NCBI GenBank assembly: GCA_016987375.1
Contig: PJRA01000412.1
Span: 1,989,450-2,053,449, forward strand
From: Brachionus koreanus
Lineage: Eukaryota > Rotifera > Eurotatoria > Ploima > Brachionidae
Direction of reading: 5' to 3'
Length of the DNA: 64,000 nt
Position 1 is the first letter of the stretch. Every line of letters begins with the position of its first letter. The notes below the pieces were generated by a model. It was not told the DNA's origin, searched no databases, and was given only the letters and a program-made list of their open reading frames with translations. Of this stretch, positions 36,401 through 49,900 are shown piece by piece. The translations under genes and the position numbers were made by a program.

Positions 36401-38554
36401 GTAAAGGAAATATGGTGCCTAGTGCTTAAAGTTTCAAAGTAGTGGCCAAGCCAGCGGCCAAAATTTTGGACCGCCAAATAAAAGACGGATGACGAACCCC
36501 GAATCATAGGAAATGAGTTATTTTCAAAAATAAATGAATTAGCTTAAATCTTTAGTTAACTCATGAAATTAACCTAAAATTTAGTAAAATTAAAATAAAA
36601 ATCTTTATCAAATATTTGAACATTTGGCAGCCCAATATTGCGATCCAAAATTCTTGCCTCCTGCTTTAGTAACTGTCCGTCTAGGCGATCTTGTTTGCGG
36701 TTAAAAAGATTCTTGGCCGCATCAACGACCGCTTATACGGTTCCCAACACAATTTCAAAGGGTCAAATGCTTTGATATTTCGGCCAATTTTTCAGAAAGA
36801 CACCTATAATTTTCACAAAAATACTTAAAATTGTATGAAGATTCAATAAATAATTTATTATCATTTAAAATTTATTAGCAGTACAAGGAAAGTTCAAAAA
36901 AACTTATATTTTTATATTTATATATATTTTTAAGTATGGTCATTTGTAACTCTGAAGAAGTAATTTCATTGAACCATAGGCCAAATAAAAGGAGACAATA
37001 TTAAAAACCAGATCTTAAATAAAATTCTTTCTATCAGTAAAATGTATTATTTGATGAAATAATCACTAAAATTTTTTTTGCTTTCTCTTGATTTTTACTT
37101 TCAAAAAATTATTTTAAAAATCATAAATTTATGTAGAATTGAAATTTGCTTTGTAAATTCCCAGGAGGAATTTCTTGAAAAAATAATTTTAGCTATTTTA
37201 TTTTTAATCTGGAATTGTCATATTTTTTCAAAATTTTACTGTTAGTCATCATGTTAGAATCATATGATCATATCAGAGTATTGAACAAGACCATCAAGTG
37301 ATAAAGCCATTCATGAAAATTTTGAAATTTAAATTGTAGTCAATAACATCACACTCTTCGATCAATTATTAAAATATTAAAATTTTGAGTGTGGCTTTAC
37401 TACAACCTTTTCAAAATTGAATCAATTAAAACTAAGTGTAAAATTTTTTAGCTGAGTTAGTTTTTTTTTATTTTGAACTCATAAATTTTTAAAATATTTG
37501 AATTTTTTAAACATATTAGCTTTCACTTGCGTGAAATATAATTTAAATAATTGAGTGAAAAAAGAATACCAAAATAAATCTAAATTTTATTTCAATAATA
37601 ATAAATAAATCGTAAAAACTTTGTACTAGCTAATTTTAAGAGTTAAGAACATTTTTTTGTCGACAGAGCAGCTTCTTCCTAAATCAAATTTTTGAATAGC
37701 ATTAAAAAATAAAACAGTAAAAAAATTAAAATTGGCCTTTTGAAAAAACGTTTAACATATTTATTAACAAAAATCATTTTAACATAAAAAGTTTTAATCA
37801 TTGTGTAAAAATAATAATTTTTTTTCTTTGATTTTAGCTTAAATTTACACAATTTTGCTCTGTTTTAATTATTATTATTATTATTATTTATTCAGAAAAG
37901 ATAACGCCATATTTGGCGATGAAGATTATAAAAAAATATTAAATTATAAGAAGACAATATTTTTTACTCATACCATTTAATTTACATGTTTAAAAAAAAA
38001 AAAAAAAAGTGAAGATTTACATAATTCCTATTATACTTAATTATTATTATTTAAAAAATTTTTTTTTTTTTTTTGTTTATTTGAATCTCTCGCATAACCA
38101 ACTTCGATGGAACACGCACTAAGGTTGACTGGATCTAAGGTAATACTTTTTATTATTTAAAGTTTTACTATTTTTGTACTTTAATTAGGAACTTTAATTC
38201 ATTAGTTCTTTCCTTTAGGTTTTCTAGGCAGTATTTAATGGATTTTAAATGATTTATTTAATGTTTTAATTATATAGAATATCAATAAAATTTTCCTTAC
38301 TTTAGTTTTTTGGTTTAATAAATTAAAAAAATATAAGTGATAATCATATGCCTCTGAAAAATGAGTATTCAAACCTTAAAATTTGATTTTATCACTAAAA
38401 AAACAAAAGAAATGTCTTATTTTTTAGAACTTAAATTTAGCAAAAAAAAATTGAAAAATATAAATTTTTGAATATATACCTTTTGAATTTTTCCTTTGTT
38501 ATCTATGTAAATAGATTTCATTTGACCAACGCCTGATAAAGCTCCGATGCCCAT
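33411..38554 (-). CDS. PDE9A: High-affinity cGMP phosphodiesterase 9 (PDE9)
   Basis: Minus-strand exons by hand: 38480-38554, then (after unplaced exons) 35517-35573, 35295-35335, 35167-35245, 35036-35115, 34872-34977, 34716-34827, 34577-34663, 34330-34517, 34119-34275, 33957-34070, 33804-33908, 33677-33726, 33556-33634 and 33411-33509. The N-terminus is MGIGALSG...[11 protein letters not shown], like MGSG...IYLDIDGRIQK of human PDE9A, with Gly2 possibly myristoylated. Then a helical region ([18 protein letters not shown]) and the catalytic domain: [66 protein letters not shown], and the glutamine switch in [16 protein letters not shown]. Metal-binding His and Asp residues are all present, so an active enzyme that hydrolyses cGMP is expected. 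The exons linking the first exon to 35573 were not located; 38096-38142 is a weak candidate. Confidence 0.93.
36574..36732 (-). pseudogene. Unidentified coding remnant in the PDE9 intron
   Basis: Minus-strand open stretch of 52 codons plus stop. Its first 41 residues look protein-like ([40 protein letters not shown]); then it runs into AT-rich noise. A TAA stands where a CAA would extend it upstream. The local GC content is clearly above the intron background, and the GC-rich zone continues to about 36390. Most likely a fossil mobile element or viral-like gene; I cannot name it. Confidence 0.35.
37903..37921. repeat. Short palindrome AACGCC-N6-GGCGATG, copy 2
   Basis: Lies directly after an (ATT)n run and ATTTATTCAG. 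It mirrors the arrangement at 26718-26735 in the MASTL intron. Probably the end of a short repeat family. Confidence 0.4.
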
Positions 38555-40980
38555 CCTTTCTGTATTTATTATCTTAGTTAAATTAGAAAAATAGTATATT
38601 TTTTGATGCATCATTTCGGTTTTAATTGATTATTTCTATTTTCTATATATATTAAAATCAATAAAGATTTCACAGTCATTTATCTTTTATTTATATTTCA
38701 TTTTTTATGATTGAAATTAAAATTCTTTAATAACATTAAACAGGAAACAGTTTTGAATGAAATCATTATTACATACAAGGCTTTTTTAATTTATCGACAT
38801 AAATCTTTAATGAAAAATAATCTTTTTTTTGCTTCCTCTTGAACGGAACAAAACATTCGATTTATTTAATTGAAATTTACGTAAATAAATTATGAAGAAG
38901 CACTGAATTATTTTTGAATTTTAGAGAAAAAAAAATATTATAGAAAATCCACAGGTTAAAAAATACTTTACAGGCTAATTTTGCTTTTAAAGAATAGATT
39001 AATCAAAATTCTAATACATAAAGAAAAAATTTTTAAATTATTGATTTTATTTATTTTCTTGTTCAAAAATATTTACCTATTCGTTAATCTTTTCCGAGAT
39101 TTAATTAAAATTACATAAATAAAATAATCATAAGAAAACTAATCCCAACGCTAAAGCGAATTTGAGAAAATCTTTAAATCAGAAATCGCTCTCATATTTT
39201 GTAAATAATTCTGCCTAACTAAACATTTGATAGTCCTCAGGCTCTTAGAATGGCGCAATAAATTCTATGACGAAAATAAACTAATATTTAGCATACGAAA
39301 AATATGAAGTGACGTCAATCTATCGGAGGATTATTATTTTTGCAGAAAAATAGAATACAAAAAAATTAAAATTATTATTTTTAATCTTTAAAAATTTTTT
39401 GATATTTTATTAAAATTGATTTAAATAAAAACCTCTATTTTTCATTTCAATATCACTTTTATATCACCTTTGAATGTTTATTTTTCTATTTATTTTTTGG
39501 AGTGACAATAAAAAACAGATCTTATAATCTGTTTCTTTTTTGATTAACCGTAAATCAAATATTTAAATTCAAATTAAAAAGAAAATTATTTCTTTAATAA
39601 TCAAATAAATTTTTCGGATATTCTAGTGATCATATGAGATTAAGGGATAAAACATATAATAATGTATAATTAATTTAAAAAAGAGCTCAAATTTGTTATT
39701 TAAAACTAATTATTAGGAGAAAACAGTTATATTAAACTACTAATTTTAATTCTGGTTCAAGCTAATTAGTTTTTCAATTCAAAAAATTAATTAAGCGTTT
39801 TTGAGAACTCGAAAATAAATAAAAATTTGCTAATAATTTATTCCATTTTAAAAAAAAATTAAATTTAATTAAATAAAACCACGAATTCAGAAATCTCATT
39901 TATTTTAAGTTAAAATTTTATCTTTTTATCTATCTTAAAAAAAAAAAAATTTAGACATTTTTATGAAATTAATTTTAACAACTTAATCAAGCGAGTGAAC
40001 GAAGCATCTAAAATGATTTGAAGTGGCCAGTGCATTTAATTTATGGCTATGAGAAGCTAAAAATTCAACGCAGACTTAGACTCTTGTTCAACTCTATTGA
40101 AGCAATATTTTTCACAGTTCATTCAGAAAATATCATTTTAGGTTTTTTTTTTAATTAAAAATAAATCAAAATATTAAAATTAAGTAAAAATTTAATTAAT
40201 TATTGAAAAAATTTAAAAAAAAATTATTTTATATTTTTAAATGAAGTACGCAAAAGTACTTGAGTTATTCTTACAAAACGTAATTTTCAGTGTTCGATTT
40301 GTTGGTATTTTATATAAACATGTCGTTTACTTTAATTACAAAGTTATTAAGTGTTTATTTCTTTTATCAATTATTCTTAAACATTTAAAACTTTATCATT
40401 TGAAATAATTTAAAAAAAAAACAAAAGAAATAAAAACTTTAATTTAAATTTTTTTTAAAATATAAGAATTTTCTAAAAATATGTGACCTTAGATTAAAAC
40501 TACTTGTTTTTTTTTCTCATGTAAAAAGAAATACTTTTTAAAAATTTCTTGGTAATGATTCCTCAGTAAACGACATGTCGTTATTTTTATTGCGCGTAAA
40601 AGTCAAACAAATATGTAAAAATTTACTTATATTTTGTTTTGATTGCCTTTTTAAGTTTCAAGATGGCAATGTGAAATTTTAGAACAAAAATTACATGAAA
40701 ACGATAATTTTTCTTCTAAATTTTGAAACCAACTATCCTCACTAAAATAAGCCCTAAAATATTAGGTTTTATCAAGCAATACAAGAATTAAAATAGATTG
40801 ATTTACAGACAAAACAACTATAATCAGTTTTCTTTAAAAATATTTTTTAGATTATTCAAAAATGTGTTATTGAATTAATGTTTAAAAACATTAACTTTAT
40901 CCGATTCAAGAATAAAAAAAACTAATATAAAATTCAAATTCAAATTGAGATTTTATTTACAAATGAATATATGGGCATGT
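38555..40980. other. Intergenic region between PDE9 and NALF
   Basis: PDE9 is transcribed leftward from here, and the NALF 3' end lies to the right. AT-rich, with no gene seen. It contains a long-spaced inverted repeat (40318-40578) and a small hairpin near 39509-39530 (AACAGAT...ATCTGTT). Confidence 0.5.
40318..40578. repeat. 14 bp perfect inverted repeat spaced by 233 bp
   Basis: ACATGTCGTTTACT (40318-40331) and its exact reverse complement AGTAAACGACATGT (40565-40578) border an A/T-rich non-coding insert. Size and layout suit a MITE. A target-site duplication is not evident. Confidence 0.45.
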
Positions 40981-43900
40981 TTAAGAAATAAAAAATATAT
41001 ATGAAAATAATGATACAAAATTTATAACTGTATTGTATTTAAAAAGTAATCCGGAAGACAAAATAACCGGTTGAAGGCCAAATAGGCATTCATCAACATT
41101 ATTAAAACGACCTTTAGAATTAAAATTCAATTCAAAATCAATAATACTCGGATTGAATTGAGTTATTTCTGAATTTTGGTTGGACTTAAGCTTAATCCAA
41201 ATATCAAACATTGAATCAACAGACAAATTTTGAATAAAATTTGAATTCGAATAAACTAGAGAGCTCATTTTTTCTTTAATAACCAGATTAAGATCCACAT
41301 CTATTTTGGTTTGATTATTTTTTTCGGCATTACACTGTGCATAACAGCGGTCATCATCAAATTTATCTGAAAATAAAATTAGTTTTATAATATTTCTAAA
41401 ATAATATTATTTATTAGTTATTTAAAAGATGAAACCTTCATCTATGTAATTTTCATCATCATCTTCATAACCATCTGGTTTTGACTCAATAACTTGAACA
41501 ACATTACGACAATGAAAAACAGGCTGACCTCCGTAGCTATCGGTAGGTCGAAAAAATGGACACATATTTTCTACTGTATAACAATAACGTTGGCATGGTT
41601 TAGCTAATTCATCGTTTCTATCGTAATAAGGGATCATTGACGAACATAACCATTTTTTATATGCATCCTGATTAAATAAAGTAAAAAAAAATTATTAACA
41701 ATGTTTTCTTATATCAATTTTTAATTTAAAAATCCATTAATAATTAAAAATCAAAAAATTTAGATCTTAAAAAAGGTTTAAAAGTATCGACACTCACTTC
41801 AATTGACAAGTTCTTAGATTTTCTGTGAAATCATTGAAACATATTTTATACATAGGAGCTTAGAAACATAGGAGCAATTTTTATTATTTTTACTATTTTT
41901 ATTTTGTAAATTACATAAAACTGTTAATATACAAAAAATTGCTAAAAACTGGTCTAAGGTTTTTAAAGCAGATTGTCTACTGTCGCTACTGTTCGGCACA
42001 AAAAAATTTTTCCACAGCACTTCTTACTATTACTACTTAAATCAATTAATTTAGATCTTAAAAAAGGTTAAAAAGTAAAATTTTTATTCAATTTATTTTA
42101 CTGAGTCAAAAACAATTCTTTAATAAAATTAATTTAAAAAAAAACTTGAAATTTATGCTTTTATCTAATTTCATTTTTAAAAATTTGAATTTAAATTTTG
42201 ATAATAATAATGCTTTGAATAATATTCTTAAATTTCACTTGAATTCTTTTAAGTGTTTGTTATTTCCTACTTGCCTATCTTTTAACTATCATACTGACAT
42301 ATAATAAAATAAATACTTAGTCTTTTCTTTTTTATTACTGATAGTTTAATTAAATTACTACCCACTTCTTTAATTTTTAATACTCACAAAAAAGAATAAA
42401 AATACTCTCTGTGTAATTAGTTACTATTTTTTATTTATAAAAATTAATGTAAAATTTTAACTGTTCAATTAAATCAATATGGATAATTGAAAAATTTTAT
42501 TTTTTGAAATGATCTATCAAAAGGTAGGTAAGTAAAAAATTATTGTAAGATCATGAAAATATTTTTATATGATGTCCGAGGCACAACTTCACTCATTCAA
42601 TCTCAGAATATATCAAATTTTATTTATTTATTTTTCAATTTATCTTATGCAAAATAATTAAATTAATTTCCATTGTATTGAATTCAAAATATGCTTCAAA
42701 TTACTCTGATAAATCATATTTTTTCAAATTTAACGAATTTGAAATTATTAAAAATTTTGAAATTAATAAAAAATATTGCCATGTTTAGGGATATGTATTC
42801 ATAGAAATGAGCAAATTAATTAGTCAATGTTAGTGTAGTGTTTAAATTTAACCAAATATTTTGCTAAAATGATTATTACTCACTTGACATTTTTCACAAT
42901 TCGATTTTACAGAGAAATAATTTGATAGACAATCAAAATGGTTTAAGCTTTCAACAAAATCATCGAACGAGCAGCTTGCCGTATGAGATAGTAGATAAAT
43001 ATTCAAGAGAATCAATGAACAGTTATTGAGGTGAACGGTAGATGCATCTAAACTACTAAAATTTAAACTATTTGCTTGATTAGTTTTTGTCTGATCGCTA
43101 TTGTTGCTAATAGAGTACGATTTGAGGGACTTAATATGGGGAATATCGTAATGCTTGTTATGATGATGTCGACTAGACACTGAGTGACCTTTATTGCTAC
43201 GTTTTCGTTTACCAGTTTCTCTAAAAATGTAATCTTTTAAATGAGTATTTTTCACTGAATTTTTAAAGATATTTCCGCATATTGAGTGTTTGTATCCAAT
43301 CAAGAAAAACGCTCTATCGAGATCATTTAACTGGTTGTTAGCACACACAAGATTTATTCTGTCTAGAACTTTTTGAGGTATTAAATTTTTATCTCTATTA
43401 AAAATAAGTTCATAAAGTATGTGGTTTGGCTCTATTTGATCAATAAAGCATTCTCTCTGACCGGGTTTGGGTACAAAAAAATGCGACGACTTGTACTCGT
43501 GGAACATGTCTTTGTAACAAGACCTATACAAATTGATAAGTGTTTGGTTCATTTTTAGCTCTTGAAACAAATTTTCATCATAAAAAACTCTTTTTCTCAA
43601 AGTCTTTTCACAATTTAGAGTCTTGTTAGAACTTGTTGAATTTTGTTTGTCTGCTGAAATTGATTCCATCGAAAACAAGAAACAAGCTAGCACAAAAATC
43701 CTAAGACTAATGCTACAACTTGTTCTATTTAAAGAGCTTTTGAAAATTTCGTTAGCATTATTTTTCCAAAAATACTTGATAGAAAAATATAAATTTTTAA
43801 TAAACCAGTCGGAAAGCTGACTCAATAGAAAAAATGTATAAAACTTTATAGATAATAGATAAATATTTAAATTAATTTCTTGGATTTTGGATATATTTTG

Positions 43901-43987
43901 CTGGTTCTTTAACTGGGTTGTGCAGTTCGTACTCAGATTTTTTTTTAGTTGATTGTCCGCTTCTAGTTGCTGGTGGTATGTAACCAT
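40981..43987 (-). CDS. NALCN channel auxiliary factor (NALF/FAM155, NLF-1-like)
   Basis: Three minus-strand exons, 42884-43987, 41436-41667 and 40981-41366, give 573 aa. The N-terminal part has hydrophobic segments (about 45-62 and about 92-110, SISLRIFVLACFLFS), consistent with a membrane-anchored or ER protein. A Cys-rich core follows: SCSFDDFVESLNHFDC...FSVKSNCEKCQ|DAYKKWLC, then PCQRYCYTVENMCPFFRPTD and YGGQPVFHC. This matches the FAM155 core (VKSC...YKAWLC...PCKQYCLEVQ.RCPF, YGGLPSF.C), including across the splice junction. In vertebrates and worms this family is an ER-acting partner needed for folding and surface delivery of the NALCN sodium leak channel. The middle has a basic His-rich linker (about 265-290). 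An in-frame TAA 18 bp upstream of the ATG supports the start. The symbol is left blank because invertebrate naming varies. Confidence 0.85.
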
Positions 43988-46900
43988 ATTTATGCAAAAG
44001 CATTATAGCATTCTTCTTCAATACAAAAAAAAATCTAAACTATTGTAAAAAAGCTAATAAAATTAAATTAAAAAAATTCCACTAGAACATAAAATTTTAA
44101 TTTTATTTATTTAGTTTTTGAATTAATTTTTCTTGAGTTTGACAGTTAGCTTGATTGCCAAAAAAATCAACTTTTTTAAAGAAAAAATGTTTATTTTCTG
44201 AAAACAACATCAAATACTATGTGGCTCATATTTATTTTATTTAGATTTAGTTTGAGCGATGATGAGTGATTGCATGAATTCAAAAGAAGACTCAAGATAA
44301 AAAACGCTTATTATTAAAAATTTCAAAATTTTAAATGATGCCATGAGTTTATAAATTAGATTAAGAGAATTCTCACAAAAACTTATTTTCTTTGATCGAA
44401 ATGCTTTGAAAAATAAAATGATTTACGTGCCTATGTGATAATCTTTTTTTCTCAAACTAAAATTAAATTGATTTTTTCAGTTACTAATCCAATTTTTGAA
44501 ATATTTTCTGAAATAAAAGGCTTCGAAAGAAGCTGATCGATCATTTAGGCCCGAGCTTTTCAATATGAAGACTTTTAATCTTTCAAAAATTAGTCTCGGT
44601 TTTTAAACAAAAAGACTTAAGCATTAATACTATAAATTAAAAGCTTTTTTTTTATCGAAATTCTGATTTTTGATAAGAAATACATTTAAATTTATTAATA
44701 AATAAATCAATTATAAACATCTATCAAAACAAAGATATAAAAAAATTTTATCAAGAACCCAAAAGCTAGGACTTGAACTGATGTTGGTAAAAAAAAAAAC
44801 AAATAAATAAAGCAACAATGTTTGGTTAATATTTTCTCAAAAAATTACCACTAATAAAGTTAAAGCTAACTAGTGATTTAATAATAAATAATAAAAATAA
44901 GATAATTTTTTCATAATTAATTCAGTTCCTTTCAGCAAGAAGTAGAAAAATTTCTAATTTTTTGTTCATCTCCCTGTAGTTTTTTCTTTTAGAAACTTGA
45001 TTCATTTAACTAAATCAAATTCAATTAAGAAAAAAACCGTAATTATGTACTAGTTATAGCTGGTTTTTATCAGATTCAAACAAATCGCTCATCTCTAACT
45101 TTATCTTAAATTAGCTCAGTTGCAATCCGTTTTGCATATTTTGAAACAAGTTTAACTTAAATTTAGATTTTTGAGTTAGTCTATTCAAGACTGAATGAAA
45201 AAAAAATATTGAAAAACCATATGCTTATTCCAAAATGGCTTGACTGCTGATAATTAAGATAAAATTTATCAAATTTTTTTTTGTGTTATGAAATAAATCT
45301 GCACTTAGAATAAGAGAAAAATATCTAATTAAAATTGATTAAACATTGATTTAAAATTAATTTTTAATCAATGCCTGGCTCTGGCTTAAGCGACTTGAGT
45401 ATGTGGTAACACTTGAACAGACAAAAACATGAAAAATAAATATTTGCTTTTAATTATAAGAATCGAATCAACAAGTTTAAATTATTTATGTACTTGATTT
45501 AATTCATTGTAAATTTAATTACACACAAATATTGTTCTCATATATTTGTAAAGATAGCTAAAAGAGGTAGTGCAAATTCTTTTAAAATTTCAATAATCAA
45601 AATTCTCATTTCACCTTAGATTTCTAATTAGATTTAAATATAAACGATATTTTATTTATCTGGTAAAAAAAAAGTCAAGAAATCACGTAATTTCAGGATT
45701 TCGTATAAGAGAAATTATTCTATTGTTAAAGTACAAATAATTAATTAGCTAAAAGAAAAGGGGGAAAAACAGATTTTTTAATCTTGAACAATTCCAACAC
45801 AATTTTAAAATTCACCAAAAAAAAAACTGATTAAAAATTTATGCTTCAAGTCTCTTGAGCCTAAATTAGCCAAAACTATCACATGCCACAAATCTATTGA
45901 TTGAAAAGTCACGCTAAATTGATAAAATGAAAATTAATTATTTAAGACTTGCATTTAACTCGAAACATTGGCTTCAAGACATTTAATAATTTATTTCCAA
46001 TTATTGATGCTTTTTTTATTCAATGCGACTCATCATACAAATATCCTTTTTTTGTTCTTATTCTTTTTTATTACTAATTGAAATTCGATACTTAGATTAT
46101 CTAAAAAATAAATCTTTTTTTTTTTCATTTTTTAATCAAATATCTTAACCGATTTTTGTTTAAAAGTTGTCATGCAGTTTTTAGCTTCATTATTCACTGA
46201 TTATTTTGTTCTTGACTTGTTTCCGAGAAAGAAAATGCTATGACAAAATGTCATTTTAAATCAGTCGAAAATTGCTTAATAAAACTTATCTAAAAGCTAT
46301 TTTTGTTGTTAGTCAAAACTGATCGATAAATTTCGTATGATGTGTGCTTTGCTTATATCAAGTGGATCATTAACTTGTAAAGAGTTTATTTTCTCAATAA
46401 AACTTTTAATTAAACAATCAAAATAAGATGAAATGGAGAAACATCCTTAAATATGATACTTGAAGTTGAGAGATAAGTGCAAATATTTAAATAAAATGTG
46501 CTCAGATAAGCAGCAGTCGACTTTTATTTCTTGCTTTGACTTAATAAATTTTTAAAAGACATATTTCTTTTCTTTAAACAAAAAATTTAATCATTCTAAT
46601 TTTAAGATTTTGTCTTATTTATTTAAAATATTTGCAATTCAAATATAGCTAAATCTAATCTAATAATATTTTAATTTGGCTCATTGCAAAGCTCTTCTCT
46701 TCTCCTATTGAATAGACGCAAAAAAAAATAGAAATTAAACAATCTACGAATGAAAAAATGATCAATATTGCTCAAAGTTATTAAAATAAATTATAAAATT
46801 AGTTTTCTAAAAGCATTTTTTTGCACAATTTTAATTAAAATTATATTTGTAGAATTAACAGCTTAAAATGGCAGCAATTAATGACAAATTAACATGACCG

Positions 46901-49900
46901 TCAAGCAATTCTCCTAAGATGCTTAAAACTCTGATTCCGATTAAAGATACTGGAGTTTAATAAATCACTAAATATAAAATTAATCGCGGCAGCATCATTT
47001 TTCGGCTTTAAATCTAAACTTTTTATTGAAATATTAGAAGTTTTTATGTTTTCAGAGAGATTAATCTCAAAAACATTCATAATTTTATTGATATCATTAA
47101 TAAGACAAATGTATTAGAAACTCAAAAAGTTATCTTTGTATAAACTATATAAACTTTGAAAAGAAACTAGCCAAAATTTCAATACTAATGAAATAATGAA
47201 AATCACAAAATGCCTGTAATTCTAAATTTTACAATGCTAAATAACTAAATGATTAATTTTTTTAATTAAAAGTCAAAAAAATCCTATTTCCTAATTTTGT
47301 TTGATTTTTTTCTTAATCAAAAATTAAAATGAATGATATTAATCTTAATTATGATCATCTAAAAATTTCATTTTATAAACCGAAATAAAATCAAATCGGA
47401 TTAATTTTAAAATTTTTCAAATGATAGACATTTTAGTTGGTTTTATTTGACATCTTAATATTTTAGCTTTATTTTTTTAATTATTTTTTTTTTTGCAAGT
47501 AAAACCTAATCGTTAGTGTAAACTTATACAAATTTTTGTTATTTTAGATGAATTTACATAATAATTAGAGTATTAGTAAAGTACTTTTGATTCAAGAATT
47601 TATTTCCTTTTTTTATTAAACTAATACACTGCTTCATAAAGTATTAAATTAGGAAACTTCATGAAAATTCTTTTTATTTTGATTAAGAAAATAAATTAAA
47701 CTAATGGAGGCTTAAATTAATCCTTAATTTTTATCTTATTTTTAATGCAAGCCATATTAAATATGTAAAAACTAACATCCGCGAGACTTTAATGGAACCA
47801 TTAACTAATCTCATTTAATTCTTTTTAAAAAGTTAAAAATCGTAGAAAATTATTGCATTGTTATTTAAATATTTCCAATAAATAGTATTTCTCTTTATTT
47901 AATTACATTTAAGCTTATTTGAAAATATTTTTTCTTTTAATTAAGGTTATTAATCTCAGAAGAAGAAAAAATTTCTCTTCATTAATCTTTCATATTTAAG
48001 TATTAGTTTACTAGACTTAACAGTGTTTGTGTAATTCAATATTTACAGGGGAAAAAATTTAATTTATGATTGTTATTTTTACTTAGGATTTTTCACCAAA
48101 ATTGCGTCCAAAATTTTTTTAAATAAAACCATTCAAACTTTAAGCAAGCTTGATTTATATTTAATATTACTCTAGCTTTTTTGGTTTGTTTAATTTTTTT
48201 CCTCTATTTTTCAATCTTAGACAGAGACTTAAATTTAATTCACATTTAATTTGGATTATTTTTAAGCTATCTGACTATATTTAGATTCATGAAATAAGAA
48301 AATGTAAATATTAACTAATCAATTTAAAAGGTTTAGTTTAAATTACTTTTTAATCTTGAATAATTACTTTTAAACTGTTTTTAACATGAGTTTTTTTATC
48401 ATTTAACTGGTATCAATTAATAATCTTATATATATTGTTTAATCTAAATCGTTTTATTGTGCTGTTTTTAAAAAAAAAACATTTATTTTAAAATTAAATA
48501 TAATTATTTAGTTTAATTAATTTCATTTAGAAATTTGCTTGAAAATATTAAGAAACTAATTTAGCTTAAGGCAAAGATTAACAAATGCAAAAAACGGGAA
48601 CTAAAAACAATTTGAAATTTAACATAAATACTTTGAAGAAAATTTTTTCTTTTTTTCTTCAAACTAAAAAATATCTTTTAATAAAAAAAATATTATTTAT
48701 ACATCGATTGTTTTATTTTTAATTATAAAAACTTGTTTCAAATCTAGGTTTTTCAGTCAAAACAACATATAAAAAAAGAAGGATTAATTCAACATTTAAA
48801 TAAAGATGCCTTCTCATCCGTAAGATTGTTAGTTTTAGCATGCAAAAACTTGAACAATAAAATTAAAATCGATATACCGGTATTCATTCATTAAACCTTA
48901 TAATAAACACGTTTCACTTTATTTAGTAAATTGATATGATGATAGAATACAAGTTTGACCTTAATAGTAAAAAAAATATTTCTTAGACATAAATTAATTC
49001 AATGTTTGAAATTAAACTTGTTGATAAAATAAAATAAATTAATAAAAAAATAGCACATCTCAAATTTTTGATAAAATTGAAATAACACTTGAGCAACAAT
49101 CACTTATTGTCAGATCAGCTATATTTAAAATTGAAAAATTGCTCCAAAACGAGATTATTTTCATCTTCAAACCTAAAATTACGATAATTTTCACCTACTT
49201 AGTCATAATTCAAAAATTTTTTAAGATACATCAATTCACCTTAACAGCTTGAAAAAATTATGATTAAAATTTTATTTTTTTTTAAACCAAAATCTCATCT
49301 ACAGCCATTGATAAAAAATTATATATAAATTGAAATTTTTTAAACTAAAAAAAAAATCATTTTATTCGAAAATTTACAAGTTTCAGTCATAAAATATTAA
49401 ATTTTAATCAAAGCCTATAATTAGATAAAATCCGTTATCAAAATGAGAATAATTAATAGTGATTCTCAAAATGCCTTTTTGCTTTTTTTTCTATTCGAAA
49501 TAAAATATTAATAGCTTAAATGCGCAAATTTTGGAAAAATAGCCGATTAATGGTAATTTTGATTCTAAATCACTAGCTAAATGCCAACCATTGAAATATT
49601 TCATTTATTATTTTTACAAGATGATAAATCCCGAACCAAATGAGTAATGAGTTTAAGATTGAAGTAAAATATCAAAATAATTTATTGATTTCTAGTTTTT
49701 TTTTTAATATTTGAATTATTGCTTTATGATGATTCAGAAAATTCAAATCTAAATTAAAGCAATAAATAAGATTAAAAACATAAGTTTTAAATTTAATTTA
49801 AAACAAAAACTACATATTTGTATCTGAGTAAATAAACGAGATAAGTAATTAAAGTTTAATTATTTTTTTTTAGAGAACAAGATTGATATGCTTTAATGAA

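Noticed and set aside
36319..36507. 62-codon minus frame in the PDE9 intron as an exon of PDE9
   Set aside because: No similarity to the PDE9 N-terminus and no matching splice sites; other frames in the same place are equally open.
44750..44790. Possible tRNA T-arm-like GTTCAAGTCC (minus strand)
   Set aside because: No acceptor stem, D-arm or anticodon arm can be folded around it.
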